Source: Luidia sarsii (lineage: Eukaryota; Echinodermata; Asteroidea; Paxillosida; Luidiidae). From it: a DNA stretch of 64,000 bases. The position numbers and the translations under genes are program-made. The number at the start of each line of letters is the position of its first letter. Within the stretch, counting starts at the first letter, position 1. The stretch lies in assembly GCA_949987565.1 (NCBI GenBank), contig OX465114.1:7532933-7596932 (forward strand), given 5' to 3'. The notes below the pieces were generated by a model. The model was not told the DNA's origin and did no database searches. It worked only from the letters and a program-made list of their open reading frames with translations. This document shows, piece by piece, positions 12,501 through 26,641 of this stretch.

Positions 12501-15500
12501 GAGTGACTGAGGTTGGTTCTTTTTGCTTGATCATAAAATCATCATACTGTGTTCGATTTCAGATTTTTCACTGCTGATGGATAGATCTTTCCAAGGCCTG
12601 TTAGCAGGTCAAGTTTTAGCTTCGTCAATATAAAAATGAAGGAGATATTAACGTGCAAAGTGTATTTTTCTTTCTAGCTGCTGTCCGCCGACTGACTGTT
12701 GTGTACTGCTGTCTGCACACACAAGCTGCCTAAGTGACTGAGGTTGGTTCTTTTTGCTTGATCATAAAATCATCATAGTATGTTCGATTTCAGATTTTTC
12801 ACTGCTGATGGATAGATCTTTCCAAGGCCTGTTAGCAGGCCAAGTTTTAGCTTCGTCAATATAATAATGAAGGAGATATTAACGTGCAAAGTGTATTTTT
12901 CTTTCCAGCTGCTGTCCGCCGACTGACTGTTGTGTACTGCTGTCTGCACACACAAGCTGCCTGAGTGACTGAGGTTGGTTCTTTTTGCTTGATCATAAAA
13001 TCATCATAGTATGTTCGATTTCAGATTTTTCACTGCTGATGGATAGATCTTTCCAAGGCCTGTAAACAGGCCAAATTTTAGCTTCGTCAATATAAAAATG
13101 AAGGAGATATTAACGTGCAACGTGTATTTTTCTTTCCAGCTGCTGTCCGCCGACTGACTGTTGTGTACTGCTGTCTGCACACACAAGCTGCCTGAGTGAC
13201 TGAGGTTGGTTCTTTTTGCTTGATCGTAAAATCATCATAGTATGTTCGATTTCAGATTTTTCACCACTGATGGATAGATCTTTTCAAGGCCTGTTAGCAG
13301 GCCAAGTTTTAGCTTCGTCAATATAATAATGAAGGAAATATTAACGTGAAAAGTGTATTTTTCTTTCCAGCTGCTGTCCGCCGACTGACTGTTGTGTACT
13401 GCTGTCTGCACACACAAGCTGCCTGAGTGACTGAGGTTGGTTCTTTTTGCTTGATCATAAAATCATCATAGTATGTTCGATTTCAGATTTATCACTACTG
13501 ATAAATAGATCTTTCCAAGGCCTGTTAGCAGGTCAAGTTTTAGCTTCGTCAATATAATAATGAAGGAGATATTAACGTGCAAAGTGTATTTTTCTTTCCA
13601 GCTGCTGTCCGCCGACTGACTGTTGTGTACTGCTGTCTGCACACACAAGCTGCCTGAGTGACTGAGGTTGGTTCTTTTTGCTTGATCATAAAATCATCAT
13701 AATATGTTTGATTTCAGATTTTTCACTACTGATGGATAGATCTTTTCAAGGCCTGTTAGCAGGTCAAGTTTTAGCTTCGTCAATATAAAAATGAAGGAGA
13801 TATTAACGTGCAAAGTGTATTTTTCTTTCCAGCTGCTGTCCGCCGACTGACTGTTGTGTACTGCTGTCTGCACACACAAGCTGCCTGAGTGACTGAGGTT
13901 GGTTCTTTTTGCTTGATCATAAAATCATCATACTGTGTTCGATTTCAGATTTTTCACTGCTGATGGATAGATCTTTCCAAGGCCTGGTAGCAGGTCAAGT
14001 TTTAGCTTCGTCAATATAATAATGAAGGAAATATTAACGTGCAAAGTTTATTTTTTCTTTCCAGCTGCTGTCCTCCGTCTGACTGTTGTGTACTGCTGTC
14101 TGCACACACAAGCTGCCTAAGTGACTGAGGTTGGTTCTTTTTGCTTGATCGTAAAATCATCATACTGTGTTCGATTTCAGATTTTTCACCACTGATGGAT
14201 AGATCTTTTCAAGGCCTGTTAGCAGGTCAAGTTTTAGCTTCGTCAATATAAACATGAAGGAGATATTAACGTGCAACGTGTATTTTTCTTTCCAGCTGCT
14301 GTCCGCCGACTGACTGTTGTGTACTGCTGTCTGCACACACAAGCTGCCTGAGTGACTGAGGTTGGTTCTTTTTGCTTGATCATAAAATCATCATACTGTG
14401 TTCGATTTCAGATTTATCACTACTGATGGATAGATCTTTCCAAGGCCTGTTAGCAGGTCAAGTTTTAGCTTCGTCAATATAAAAATGAAGGAGATATTAA
14501 CGTGCAAAGTGTATTTTTCTTTCCAGCTGCTGTCCGCCGACTGACTGTTGTGTACTGCTGTCTGCACACACAAGCTGCCTGAGTGACTGAGGTTGGTTCT
14601 TTTTGCTTGATCATAAAATCATCATACTGTGTTCGATTTCAGATTTTTCACTGCTGATGGATAGATCTTTCCAAGGCCTGTTAGCAGGTCAAGTTTTAGC
14701 TTCGTCAATATAAAAATGAAGGAGATATTAACGTGCAAAGTGTATTTTTCTTTCCAGCTGCTGTCCGCCGACTGACTGTTGTGTACTGCTGTCTGCACAC
14801 ACAAGCTGCCTAAGTGACTGAGGTTGGTTCTATTTGCTTGGTCATAAAATCATCATAGTATGTTCGATTTCAGATTTTTCACTGCTGATGGATAGATCTT
14901 TCCAAGGCCTGTTAGCAGGCCAAGTTTTAGCTTCGTCAATATAATAATGAAGGAGATATTAACGTGCAAAGTGTATTTTTCTTTCCAGCTGCTGTCCGCC
15001 GACTGACTGTTGTGTACTGCTGTCTGCACACACAAGCTGCCTGAGTGACTGAGGTTGGTTCTTTTTGCTTGATCATAAAATCATCATAGTATGTTCGATT
15101 TCAGATTTTTCACTGCTGATGGATAGATCTTTCCAAGGCCTGTAAACAGGCCAAATTTTAGCTTCGTCAATATAAAAATGAAGGAGATATTAACGTGCAA
15201 CGTGTATTTTTCTTTCCAGCTGCTGTCCGCCGACTGACTGTTGTGTACTGCTGTCTGCACACACAAGCTGCCTGAGTGACTGAGGTTGGTTCTTTTTGCT
15301 TGATCATAAAATCATCATAGTATGTATGATTTCAGATTTATCACTACTGATAAATAGATCTTTCCAAGGCCTGTTAGCAGGTCAAGTTTTAGCTTCGTCA
15401 ATATAATAATGAAGGAGATATTAACGTGCAAAGTGTATTTTTCTTTCCAGCTGCTGTCCGCCGACTGACTGTTGTGTACTGCTGTCTGCACACACAAGCT

Positions 15501-17164
15501 GCCTGAGTGACTGAGGTTGGTTCTTTTTGCTTGATCATAAAATCATCATAATATGTTTGATTTCAGATTTTTCACTACTGATGGATAGATCTTTTCAAGG
15601 CCTGTTAGCAGGTCAAGTTTTAGCTCCGTCAATATAAAAATGAAGGAGATATTAACGTGCAAAGTGTATTTTTCTTTCCAGCTGCTGTCCGCCGACTGAC
15701 TGTTGTGTACTGCTGTCTGCACACACAAGCTGCCTGAGTGACTGAGGTTGGTTCTTTTTGCTTGATCATAAAATCATCATACTGTGTTCGATTTCAGATT
15801 TTTCACTGCTGATGGATAGATCTTTCCAAGGCCTGGTAGCAGGTCAAGTTTTAGCTTCGTCAATATAATAATGAAGGAAATATTAACGTGCAAAGTTTAT
15901 TTTTTCTTTCCAGCTGCTGTCCTCCGTCTGACTGTTGTGTACTGCTGTCTGCACACACAAGCTGCCTAAGTGACTGAGGTTGGTTCTTTTTGCTTGATCG
16001 TAAAATCATCATACTGTGTTCGATTTCAGATTTATCACTACTGATGGATAGATCTTTCCAAGGCCTGTTAGCAGGTCAAGTTTTAGCTTCGTCAATATAA
16101 AAATGAACGAGATATTAACGTGCAAAGTGTATTTTTCTTTCCAGCTGCTGTCCGCCGACTGACTGTTGTGTACTGCTGTCTGCACACACAAGCTGCCTGA
16201 GTGACTGAGGTTGGTTCTTTTTGCTTGATCATAAAATCATCATACTGTGTTCGATTTCAGATTTTTCACTGCTGATGGATAGATCTTTCCAAGGCCTGGT
16301 AGCAGGTCAAGTTTTAGCTTCGTCAATATAATAATGAAGGAAATATTAACGTGCAAAGTTTATTTTTTCTTTCCAGCTGCTGTCCTCCGTCTGACTGTTG
16401 TGTACTGCTGTCTGCACACACAAGCTGCCTAAGTGACTGAGGTTGGTTCTTTTTGCTTGATCGTAAAATCATCATACTGTGTTCGATTTCAGATTTTTCA
16501 CCACTGATGGATAGATCTTTCCAAGGCCTGTTAGCAGGTCAAGTTTTAGCTTCGTCAATATAATAATGAAGGAGATATTAACGTGCAAAGTGTATTTTTC
16601 TTTCCAGCTGCTGTCCGCCGACTGACTGTTGTGTACTGCTGTCTGCACACACAAGCTGCCTGAGTGACTGAGGTTGGTTCTTTTTGCTTGATCATAAAAT
16701 CATCATAATATGTTTGATTTCAGATTTTTCACTACTGATGGATAGATCTTTTCAAGGCCTGTTAGCAGGTCAAGTTTTAGCTTCGTCAATATAAAAATGA
16801 AGGAGATATTAACGTGCAAAGTGTATTTTTCTTTCCAGCTGCTGTCCGCCGACTGACTGTTGTGTACTGCTGTCTGCACACACAAGCTGCCTGAGTGACT
16901 GAGGTTGGTTCTTTTTGCTTGATCATAAAATCATCATACTGTGTTCGATTTTAGATTTTTCACTGCTGATGGATAGATCTTTCCAAGGCCTGTTAGCAGG
17001 CCAAATTTTAGCTTCGTCAATATAATAATGAAGGAGATATTAACGTGCAAAGTGTATTTTTCTTTCCAGCTGCTGTCCGCCGACTGACTGTTGTGTACTG
17101 CTGTCTGCACACACAAGCTGCCTGAGTGACTGAGGTTGGTTCTTTTTGCTTGATCATAAAATCA

Positions 17165-19012
17165 TCATAGTATGTTTGATTTCAGATTTTTCACTACTGA
17201 TGGATAGATCTTTTCAAGGCCTGTTAGCAGGTCAAGTTTCAGCTTCGTCAATATAATAATGAAGGAGATATTAACGTGCAAAGTTTATTTTTCTTTCCAG
17301 CTGCTGTCCTCCGTCTGACTGTTGTGTACTGCTGTCTGCACACACAAGCTGCCTAAGTGACTGAGGTTGGTTCTTTTTGCTTGATCGTAAAATCATCATA
17401 CTGTGTTCGATTTCAGATTTTTCACCACTGATGGATAGATCTTTTCAAGGCCTGTTAGCAGGCCAAGTTTTAGCTTCGTCAATATAATAATGAAGGAGAT
17501 ATTAACGTGAAAAGTGTATTTTTCTTTCCAGCTGCTGTCCGCCGACTGACTGTTGTGTACTGCTGTCTGCACACACAAGCTGCCTGAGTGACTGAGGTTG
17601 GTTCTTTTTGCTTGATCATAAAATCATCAGAGTATGTTCGATTTCAGATTTATCACTACTGATAAATAGATCTTTCCAAGGCCTGTTAGCAGGTCAAGTT
17701 TTAGCTTCGTCAATATAATAATGAAGGAGATATTAACGTGCAAAGTGTATTTTTCTTTCCAGCTGCTGTCCGCCGACTGACTGTTGTGTACTGCTGTCTG
17801 CACACACAAGCTGCCTGAGTGACTGAGGTTGGTTCTTTTTGCTTGATCATAAAATCATCATACTGTGTTCGATTTCAGATTTTTCACTGCTGATGGATAG
17901 ATCTTTCCAAGGCCTGTTAGCAGGTCAAGTTTTAGCTTCGTCAATATAAAAATGAAGGAGATATTAACGTGCAAAGTGTATTTTTCTTTCCAGCTGCTGT
18001 CCGCCGACTGACTGTTGTGTACTGCTGTCTGCACACACAAGCTGCCTAAGTGACTGAGGTTGGTTCTTTTTGCTTGATCATAAAATCATCATAGTATGTT
18101 TGATTTCAGATTTTTCACTACTGATGGATAGATCTTTTCAAGGCCTGTTAGCAGGTCAAGTTTCAGCTTCGTCAATATAATAATGAAGGAGATATTAACG
18201 TGCAAAGTTTATTTTTCTTTCCAGCTGCTGTCCTCCGTCTGACTGTTGTGTACTGCTGTCTGCACACACAAGCTGCCTAAGTGACTGAGGTTGGTTCTTT
18301 TTGCTTGATCGTAAAATCATCATACTGTGTTCGATTTCAGATTTTTCACCACTGATGGATAGATCTTTTCAAGGCCTGTTAGCAGGCCAAGTTTTAGCTT
18401 CGTCAATATAATAATGAAGGAGATATTAACGTGAAAAGTGTATTTTTCTTTCCAGCTGCTGTCCGCCGACTGACTGTTGTGTACTGCTGTCTGCACACAC
18501 AAGCTGCCTGAGTGACTGAGGTTGGTTCTTTTTGCTTGATCATAAAATCATCAGAGTATGTTCGATTTCAGATTTATCACTACTGATGAATAGATCTTTC
18601 CAAGGCCTGTTAGCAGGTCAAGTTTTAGCTTCGTCAATATAATAATGAAGGAGATATTAACGTGCAAAGTGTATTTTTCTTTCCAGCTGCTGTCCGCCGA
18701 CTGACTGTTGTGTACTGCTGTCTGCACACACAAGCTGCCTGAGTGACTGAGGTTGGTTCTTTTTGCTTGATCATAAAATCATCATACTGTGTTCGATTTC
18801 AGATTTTTCACTGCTGATGGATAGATCTTTCCAAGGCCTGTTAGCAGGTCAAGTTTTAGCTTCGTCAATATAAAAATGAAGGAGATATTAACGTGCAAAG
18901 TGTATTTTTCTTTCCAGCTGCTGTCCGCCGACTGACTGTTGTGTACTGCTGTCTGCACACACAAGCTGCCTAAGTGACTGAGGTTGGTTCTATTTGCTTG
19001 GTCATAAAATCA
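17165..19012. repeat. Higher-order repeat: 4-monomer unit (924 bp), two tandem copies
   Basis: Monomers at 17165, 17396, 17627 and 17858 repeat at 18089, 18320, 18551 and 18782. The third pair differs by GATAAATAG against GATGAATAG. This small tandem duplication lies between the two larger related blocks 14622-17857 and 18782-22248. Confidence 0.85.
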
Positions 19013-19243
19013 TCATAGTATGTTCGATTTCAGATTTTTCACTGCTGATGGATAGATCTTTCCAAGGCCTGTTAGCAGGCCAAGTTTTAGCTTCGTCAAT
19101 ATAATAATGAAGGAGATATTAACGTGCAAAGTGTATTTTTCTTTCCAGCTGCTGTCCGCCGACTGACTGTTGTGTACTGCTGTCTGCACACACAAGCTGC
19201 CTGAGTGACTGAGGTTGGTTCTTTTTGCTTGATCATAAAATCA

Positions 19244-22200
19244 TCATAGTATGTTCGATTTCAGATTTTTCACTGCTGATGGATAGATCTTTCCAAGGCC
19301 TGTAAACAGGCCAAATTTTAGCTTCGTCAATATAAAAATGAAGGAGATATTAACGTGCAACGTGTATTTTTCTTTCCAGCTGCTGTCCGCCGACTGACTG
19401 TTGTGTACTGCTGTCTGCACACACAAGCTGCCTGAGTGACTGAGGTTGGTTCTTTTTGCTTGATCATAAAATCATCATAGTATGTATGATTTCAGATTTA
19501 TCACTACTGATAAATAGATCTTTCCAAGGCCTGTTAGCAGGTCAAGTTTTAGCTTCGTCAATATAATAATGAAGGAGATATTAACGTGCAAAGTGTATTT
19601 TTCTTTCCAGCTGCTGTCCGCCGACTGACTGTTGTGTACTGCTGTCTGCACACACAAGCTGCCTGAGTGACTGAGGTTGGTTCTTTTTGCTTGATCATAA
19701 AATCATCATAATATGTTTGATTTCAGATTTTTCACTACTGATGGATAGATCTTTTCAAGGCCTGTTAGCAGGTCAAGTTTTAGCTCCGTCAATATAAAAA
19801 TGAAGGAGATATTAACGTGCAAAGTGTATTTTTCTTTCCAGCTGCTGTCCGCCGACTGACTGTTGTGTACTGCTGTCTGCACACACAAGCTGCCTGAGTG
19901 ACTGAGGTTGGTTCTTTTTGCTTGATCATAAAATCATCATACTGTGTTCGATTTCAGATTTTTCACTGCTGATGGATAGATCTTTCCAAGGCCTGGTAGC
20001 AGGTCAAGTTTTAGCTTCGTCAATATAATAATGAAGGAAATATTAACGTGCAAAGTTTATTTTTTCTTTCCAGCTGCTGTCCTCCGTCTGACTGTTGTGT
20101 ACTGCTGTCTGCACACACAAGCTGCCTAAGTGACTGAGGTTGGTTCTTTTTGCTTGATCGTAAAATCATCATACTGTGTTCGATTTCAGATTTTTCACCA
20201 CTGATGGATAGATCGTTTCAAGGCCTGTTAGCAGGTCAAGTTTTAGCTTCGTCAATATAAACATGAAGGAGATATTAACGTGCAAAGTGTATTTTTCTTT
20301 CCAGCTGCTGTCCGCCGACTGACTGTTGTGTACTGCTGTCTGCACACACAAGCTGCCTGAGTGACTGAGGTTGGTTCTTTTTGCTTGATCGTAAAATCAT
20401 CATACTGTGTTCGATTTCAGATTTATCACTACTGATGGATAGATCTTTCCAAGGCCTGTTAGCAGGTCAAGTTTTAGCTTCGTCAATATAAAAATGAACG
20501 AGATATTAACGTGCAAAGTGTATTTTTCTTTCCAGCTGCTGTCCGCCGACTGACTGTTGTGTACTGCTGTCTGCACACACAAGCTGCCTGAGTGACTGAG
20601 GTTGGTTCTTTTTGCTTGATCATAAAATCATCATACTGTGTTCGATTTCAGATTTTTCACTGCTGATGGATAGATCTTTCCAAGGCCTGGTAGCAGGTCA
20701 AGTTTTAGCTTCGTCAATATAATAATGAAGGAAATATTAACGTGCAAAGTTTATTTTTTCTTTCCAGCTGCTGTCCTCCGTCTGACTGTTGTGTACTGCT
20801 GTCTGCACACACAAGCTGCCTAAGTGACTGAGGTTGGTTCTTTTTGCTTGATCGTAAAATCATCATACTGTGTTCGATTTCAGATTTTTCACCACTGATG
20901 GATAGATCTTTCCAAGGCCTGTTAGCAGGTCAAGTTTTAGCTTCGTCAATATAATAATGAAGGAGATATTAACGTGCAAAGTGTATTTTTCTTTCCAGCT
21001 GCTGTCCGCCGACTGACTGTTGTGTACTGCTGTCTGCACACACAAGCTGCCTGAGTGACTGAGGTTGGTTCTTTTTGCTTGATCATAAAATCATCATAAT
21101 ATGTTTGATTTCAGATTTTTCACTACTGATGGATAGATCTTTTCAAGGCCTGTTAGCAGGTCAAGTTTTAGCTTCGTCAATATAAAAATGAAGGAGATAT
21201 TAACGTGCAAAGTGTATTTTTCTTTCCAGCTGCTGTCCGCCGACTGACTGTTGTGTACTGCTGTCTGCACACACAAGCTGCCTGAGTGACTGAGGTTGGT
21301 TCTTTTTGCTTGATCATAAAATCATCATACTGTGTTCGATTTTAGATTTTTCACTGCTGATGGATAGATCTTTCCAAGGCCTGTTAGCAGGCCAAATTTT
21401 AGCTTCGTCAATATAATAATGAAGGAGATATTAACGTGCAAAGTGTATTTTTCTTTCCAGCTGCTGTCCGCCGACTGACTGTTGTGTACTGCTGTCTGCA
21501 CACACAAGCTGCCTGAGTGACTGAGGTTGGTTCTTTTTGCTTGATCATAAAATCATCATAGTATGTTTGATTTCAGATTTTTCACTACTGATGGATAGAT
21601 CTTTTCAAGGCCTGTTAGCAGGTCAAGTTTCAGCTTCGTCAATATAATAATGAAGGAGATATTAACGTGCAAAGTTTATTTTTCTTTCCAGCTGCTGTCC
21701 TCCGTCTGACTGTTGTGTACTGCTGTCTGCACACACAAGCTGCCTAAGTGACTGAGGTTGGTTCTTTTTGCTTGATCGTAAAATCATCATACTGTGTTCG
21801 ATTTCAGATTTTTCACCACTGATGGATAGATCTTTTCAAGGCCTGTTAGCAGGCCAAGTTTTAGCTTCGTCGATATAATAATGAAGGAGATATTAACGTG
21901 AAAAGTGTATTTTTCTTTCCAGCTGCTGTCCGCCGACTGACTGTTGTGTACTGCTGTCTGCACACACAAGCTGCCTGAGTGACTGAGGTTGGTTCTTTTT
22001 GCTTGATCATAAAATCATCAGAGTATGTTCGATTTCAGATTTATCACTACTGATAAATAGATCTTTCCAAGGCCTGTTAGCAGGTCAAGTTTTAGCTTCG
22101 TCAATATAATAATGAAGGAGATATTAACGTGCAAAGTGTATTTTTCTTTCCAGCTGCTGTCCGCCGACTGACTGTTGTGTACTGCTGTCTGCACACACAA

Positions 22201-24098
22201 GCTGCCTGAGTGACTGAGGTTGGTTCTTTTTGCTTGATCATAAAATCATCATAATATGTTTGATTTCAGATTTTTCACTACTGATGGATAGATCTTTTCA
22301 AGGCCTGTTAGCAGGTCAAGTTTTAGCTTCGTCAATATAAAAATGAAGGAGATATTAACGTGCAAAGTGTATTTTTCTTTCCAGCTGCTGTCCGCCGACT
22401 GACTGTTGTGTACTGCTGTCTGCAGACACAAGCTGCCTGAGTGACTGAGGTTGGTTCTTTTTGCTTGATCATAAAATCATCATACTGTGTTCGATTTCAG
22501 ATTTTTCACTGCTGATGGATAGATCTTTCCAAGGCCTGGTAGCAGGTCAAGTTTTAGCTTCGTCAATATAATAATGAAGGAAATATTAACGTGCAAAGTT
22601 TATTTTTTCTTTCCAGCTGCTGTCCTCCGTCTGACTGTTGTGTACTGCTGTCTGCACACACAAGCTGCCTAAGTGACTGAGGTTGGTTCTTTTTGCTTGA
22701 TCGTAAAATCATCATACTGTGTTCGATTTCAGATTTTTCACCACTGATGGATAGATCTTTTCAAGGCCTGTTAGCAGGTCAAGTTTTAGCTTCGTCAATA
22801 TAAACATGAAGGAGATATTAACGTGCAAAGTGTATTTTTCTTTCCAGCTGCTGTCCGCCGACTGACTGTTGTGTACTGCTGTCTGCACACACAAGCTGCC
22901 TGAGTGACTGAGGTTGGTTCTTTTTGCTTGATCGTAAAATCATCATACTGTGTTCGATTTCAGATTTATCACTACTGATGGATAGATCTTTCCAAGGCCT
23001 GTTAGCAGGTCAAGTTTTAGCTTCGTCAATATAAAAATGAAGGAGATATTAACGTGCAAAGTGTATTTTTCTTTCCAGCTGCTGTCCGCCGACTGACTGT
23101 TGTGTACTGCTGTCTGCACACACAAGCTGCCTGAGTGACTGAGGTTGGTTCTTTTTGCTTGATCATAAAATCATCATACTGTGTTCGATTTCAGATTTTT
23201 CACTGCTGATGGATAGATCTTTCCAAGGCCTGGTAGCAGGTCAAGTTTTAGCTTCGTCAATATAATAATGAAGGAAATATTAACGTGCAAAGTTTATTTT
23301 TTCTTTCCAGCTGCTGTCCTCCGTCTGACTGTTGTGTACTGCTGTCTGCACACACAAGCTGCCTAAGTGACTGAGGTTGGTTCTTTTTGCTTGATCGTAA
23401 AATCATCATACTGTGTTCGATTTCAGATTTTTCACCACTGATGGATAGATCTTTTCAAGGCCTGTTAGCAGGTCAAGTTTTAGCTTCGTCAATATAAACA
23501 TGAAGGAGATATTAACGTGCAAAGTGTATTTTTCTTTCCAGCTGCTGTCCGCCGACTGACTGTTGTGTACTGCTGTCTGCACACACAAGCTGCCTGAGTG
23601 ACTGAGGTTGGTTCTTTTTGCTTGATCGTAAAATCATCATACTGTGTTCGATTTCAGATTTATCACTACTGATGGATAGATCTTTCCAAGGCCTGTTAGC
23701 AGGTCAAGTTTTAGCTTCGTCAATATAAAAATGAAGGAAATATTAACGTGCAAAGTGTATTTTTCTTTCCAGCTGCTGTCCGCCGACTGACTGTTGTGTA
23801 CTGCTGTCTGCACACACAAGCTGCCTGAGTGACTGAGGTTGGTTCTTTTTGCTTGATCATAAAATCATCATACTGTGTTCGATTTCAGATTTTTCACTGC
23901 TGATGGATAGATCTTTCCAAGGCCTGGTAGCAGGTCAAGTTTTAGCTTCGTCAATATAATAATGAAGGAGATATTAACGTGCAAAGTGTATTTTTCTTTC
24001 CAGCTGCTGTCCGCCGACTGACTGTTGTGTACTGCTGTCTGCACACACAAGCTGCCTGAGTGACTGAGGTTGGTTCTTTTTGCTTGATCATAAAATCA
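19244..24098. repeat. 21-monomer super-repeat (4855 bp), reference copy
   Basis: This block starts with the monomer carrying GGCCTGTAAACAGGCC and runs for 21 monomers. Related copies start at 15084 (one monomer missing), 24099 (only the first six monomers), 25486 (first monomer missing, then 14 monomers), 28723 (20 monomers) and 34965 (21 monomers, to 39819, same length of 4855 bp). Marker monomers keep their order in each copy: the one with GCTCCGTC, the one with AATGAACGAG, the one with GATTTTAGATTT, the one with CTGCAGACAC, and paired 232-bp monomers. The spacing from 20169 to 35890 equals that from 23868 to 39589 (15721), so the block is colinear end to end. Confidence 0.85.
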
Positions 24099-24329
24099 TC
24101 ATAGTATGTTCGATTTCAGATTTTTCACTGCTGATGGATAGATCTTTCCAAGGCCTGTAAACAGGCCAAATTTTAGCTTCGTCAATATAAAAATGAAGGA
24201 GATATTAACGTGCAACGTGTATTTTTCTTTCCAGCTGCTGTCCGCCGACTGACTGTTGTGTACTGCTGTCTGCACACACAAGCTGCCTGAGTGACTGAGG
24301 TTGGTTCTTTTTGCTTGATCATAAAATCA

Positions 24330-26641
24330 TCATAGTATGTATGATTTCAGATTTATCACTACTGATAAATAGATCTTTCCAAGGCCTGTTAGCAGGTCAA
24401 GTTTTAGCTTCGTCAATATAATAATGAAGGAGATATTAACGTGCAAAGTGTATTTTTCTTTCCAGCTGCTGTCCGCCGACTGACTGTTGTGTACTGCTGT
24501 CTGCACACACAAGCTGCCTGAGTGACTGAGGTTGGTTCTTTTTGCTTGATCATAAAATCATCATAATATGTTTGATTTCAGATTTTTCACTACTGATGGA
24601 TAGATCTTTTCAAGGCCTGTTAGCAGGTCAAGTTTTAGCTCCGTCAATATAAAAATGAAGGAGATATTAACGTGCAAAGTGTATTTTTCTTTCCAGCTGC
24701 TGTCCGCCGACTGACTGTTGTGTACTGCTGTCTGCACACACAAGCTGCCTGAGTGACTGAGGTTGGTTCTTTTTGCTTGATCATAAAATCATCATACTGT
24801 GTTCGATTTCAGATTTTTCACCACTGATGGATAGATCGTTTCAAGGCCTGGTAGCAGGTCAAGTTTTAGCTTCGTCAATATAATAATGAAGGAAATATTA
24901 ACGTGCAAAGTTTATTTTTTCTTTCCAGCTGCTGTCCTCCGTCTGACTGTTGTGTACTGCTGTCTGCACACACAAGCTGCCTAAGTGACTGAGGTTGGTT
25001 CTTTTTGCTTTATCGTAAAATCATCATACTGTGTTCGATTTCAGATTTTTTACCACTGATGGATAGATCGTTTCAAGGCCTGTTAGCAGGTCAAGTTTTA
25101 GCTTCGTCAATATAAACATGAAGGAGATATTAACGTGCAAAGTGTATTTTTCTTTCCAGCTGCTGTCCGCCGACTGACTGTTGTGTACTGCTGTCTGCAC
25201 ACACAAGCTGCCTGAGTGACTGAGGTTGGTTCTTTTTGCTTGATCGTAAAATCATCATACTGTGTTCGATTTCAGATTTATCACTACTGATGGATAGATC
25301 TTTCCAAGGCCTGTTAGCAGGTCAAGTTTTAGCTTCGTCAATATAAAAATGAACGAGATATTAACGTGCAAAGTGTATTTTTCTTTCCAGCTGCTGTCCG
25401 CCGACTGACTGTTGTGTACTGCTGTCTGCACACACAAGCTGCCTGAGTGACTGAGGTTGGTTCTTTTTGCTTGATCATAAAATCATCATAGTATGTATGA
25501 TTTCAGATTTATCACTACTGATAAATAGATCTTTCCAAGGCCTGTTAGCAGGTCAAGTTTTAGCTTCGTCAATATAATAATGAAGGAGATATTAACGTGC
25601 AAAGTGTATTTTTCTTTCCAGCTGCTGTCCGCCGACTGACTGTTGTGTACTGCTGTCTGCACACACAAGCTGCCTGAGTGACTGAGGTTGGTTCTTTTTG
25701 CTTGATCATAAAATCATCATAATATGTTTGATTTCAGATTTTTCACTACTGATGGATAGATCTTTTCAAGGCCTGTTAGCAGGTCAAGTTTTAGCTCCGT
25801 CAATATAAAAATGAAGGAGATATTAACGTGCAAAGTGTATTTTTCTTTCCAGCTGCTGTCCGCCGACTGACTGTTGTGTACTGCTGTCTGCACACACAAG
25901 CTGCCTGAGTGACTGAGGTTGGTTCTTTTTGCTTGATCATAAAATCATCATACTGTGTTCGATTTCAGATTTTTCACCACTGATGGATAGATCGTTTCAA
26001 GGCCTGGTAGCAGGTCAAGTTTTAGCTTCGTCAATATAATAATGAAGGAAATATTAACGTGCAAAGTTTATTTTTTCTTTCCAGCTGCTGTCCTCCGTCT
26101 GACTGTTGTGTACTGCTGTCTGCACACACAAGCTGCCTAAGTGACTGAGGTTGGTTCTTTTTGCTTGATCGTAAAATCATCATACTGTGTTCGATTTCAG
26201 ATTTTTTACCACTGATGGATAGATCGTTTCAAGGCCTGTTAGCAGGTCAAGTTTTAGCTTCGTCAATATAAACATGAAGGAGATATTAACGTGCAAAGTG
26301 TATTTTTCTTTCCAGCTGCTGTCCGCCGACTGACTGTTGTGTACTGCTGTCTGCACACACAAGCTGCCTGAGTGACTGAGGTTGGTTCTTTTTGCTTGAT
26401 CGTAAAATCATCATACTGTGTTCGATTTCAGATTTATCACTACTGATGGATAGATCTTTCCAAGGCCTGTTAGCAGGTCAAGTTTTAGCTTCGTCAATAT
26501 AAAAATGAACGAGATATTAACGTGCAAAGTGTATTTTTCTTTCCAGCTGCTGTCCGCCGACTGACTGTTGTGTACTGCTGTCTGCACACACAAGCTGCCT
26601 GAGTGACTGAGGTTGGTTCTTTTTGCTTGATCATAAAATCA
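24330..26641. repeat. Higher-order repeat: 5-monomer unit (1156 bp), two tandem copies
   Basis: Monomers at 24330, 24561, 24792, 25024 and 25255 repeat at 25486, 25717, 25948, 26180 and 26411. Both copies share the private variants GTATGTATGATT, GCTCCGTC and a GATTTTTTACC tract. The first copy alone has GCTTTATCG near 25008, where the other has GCTTGATCG. This duplication splits one copy of the 21-monomer super-repeat. Confidence 0.9.
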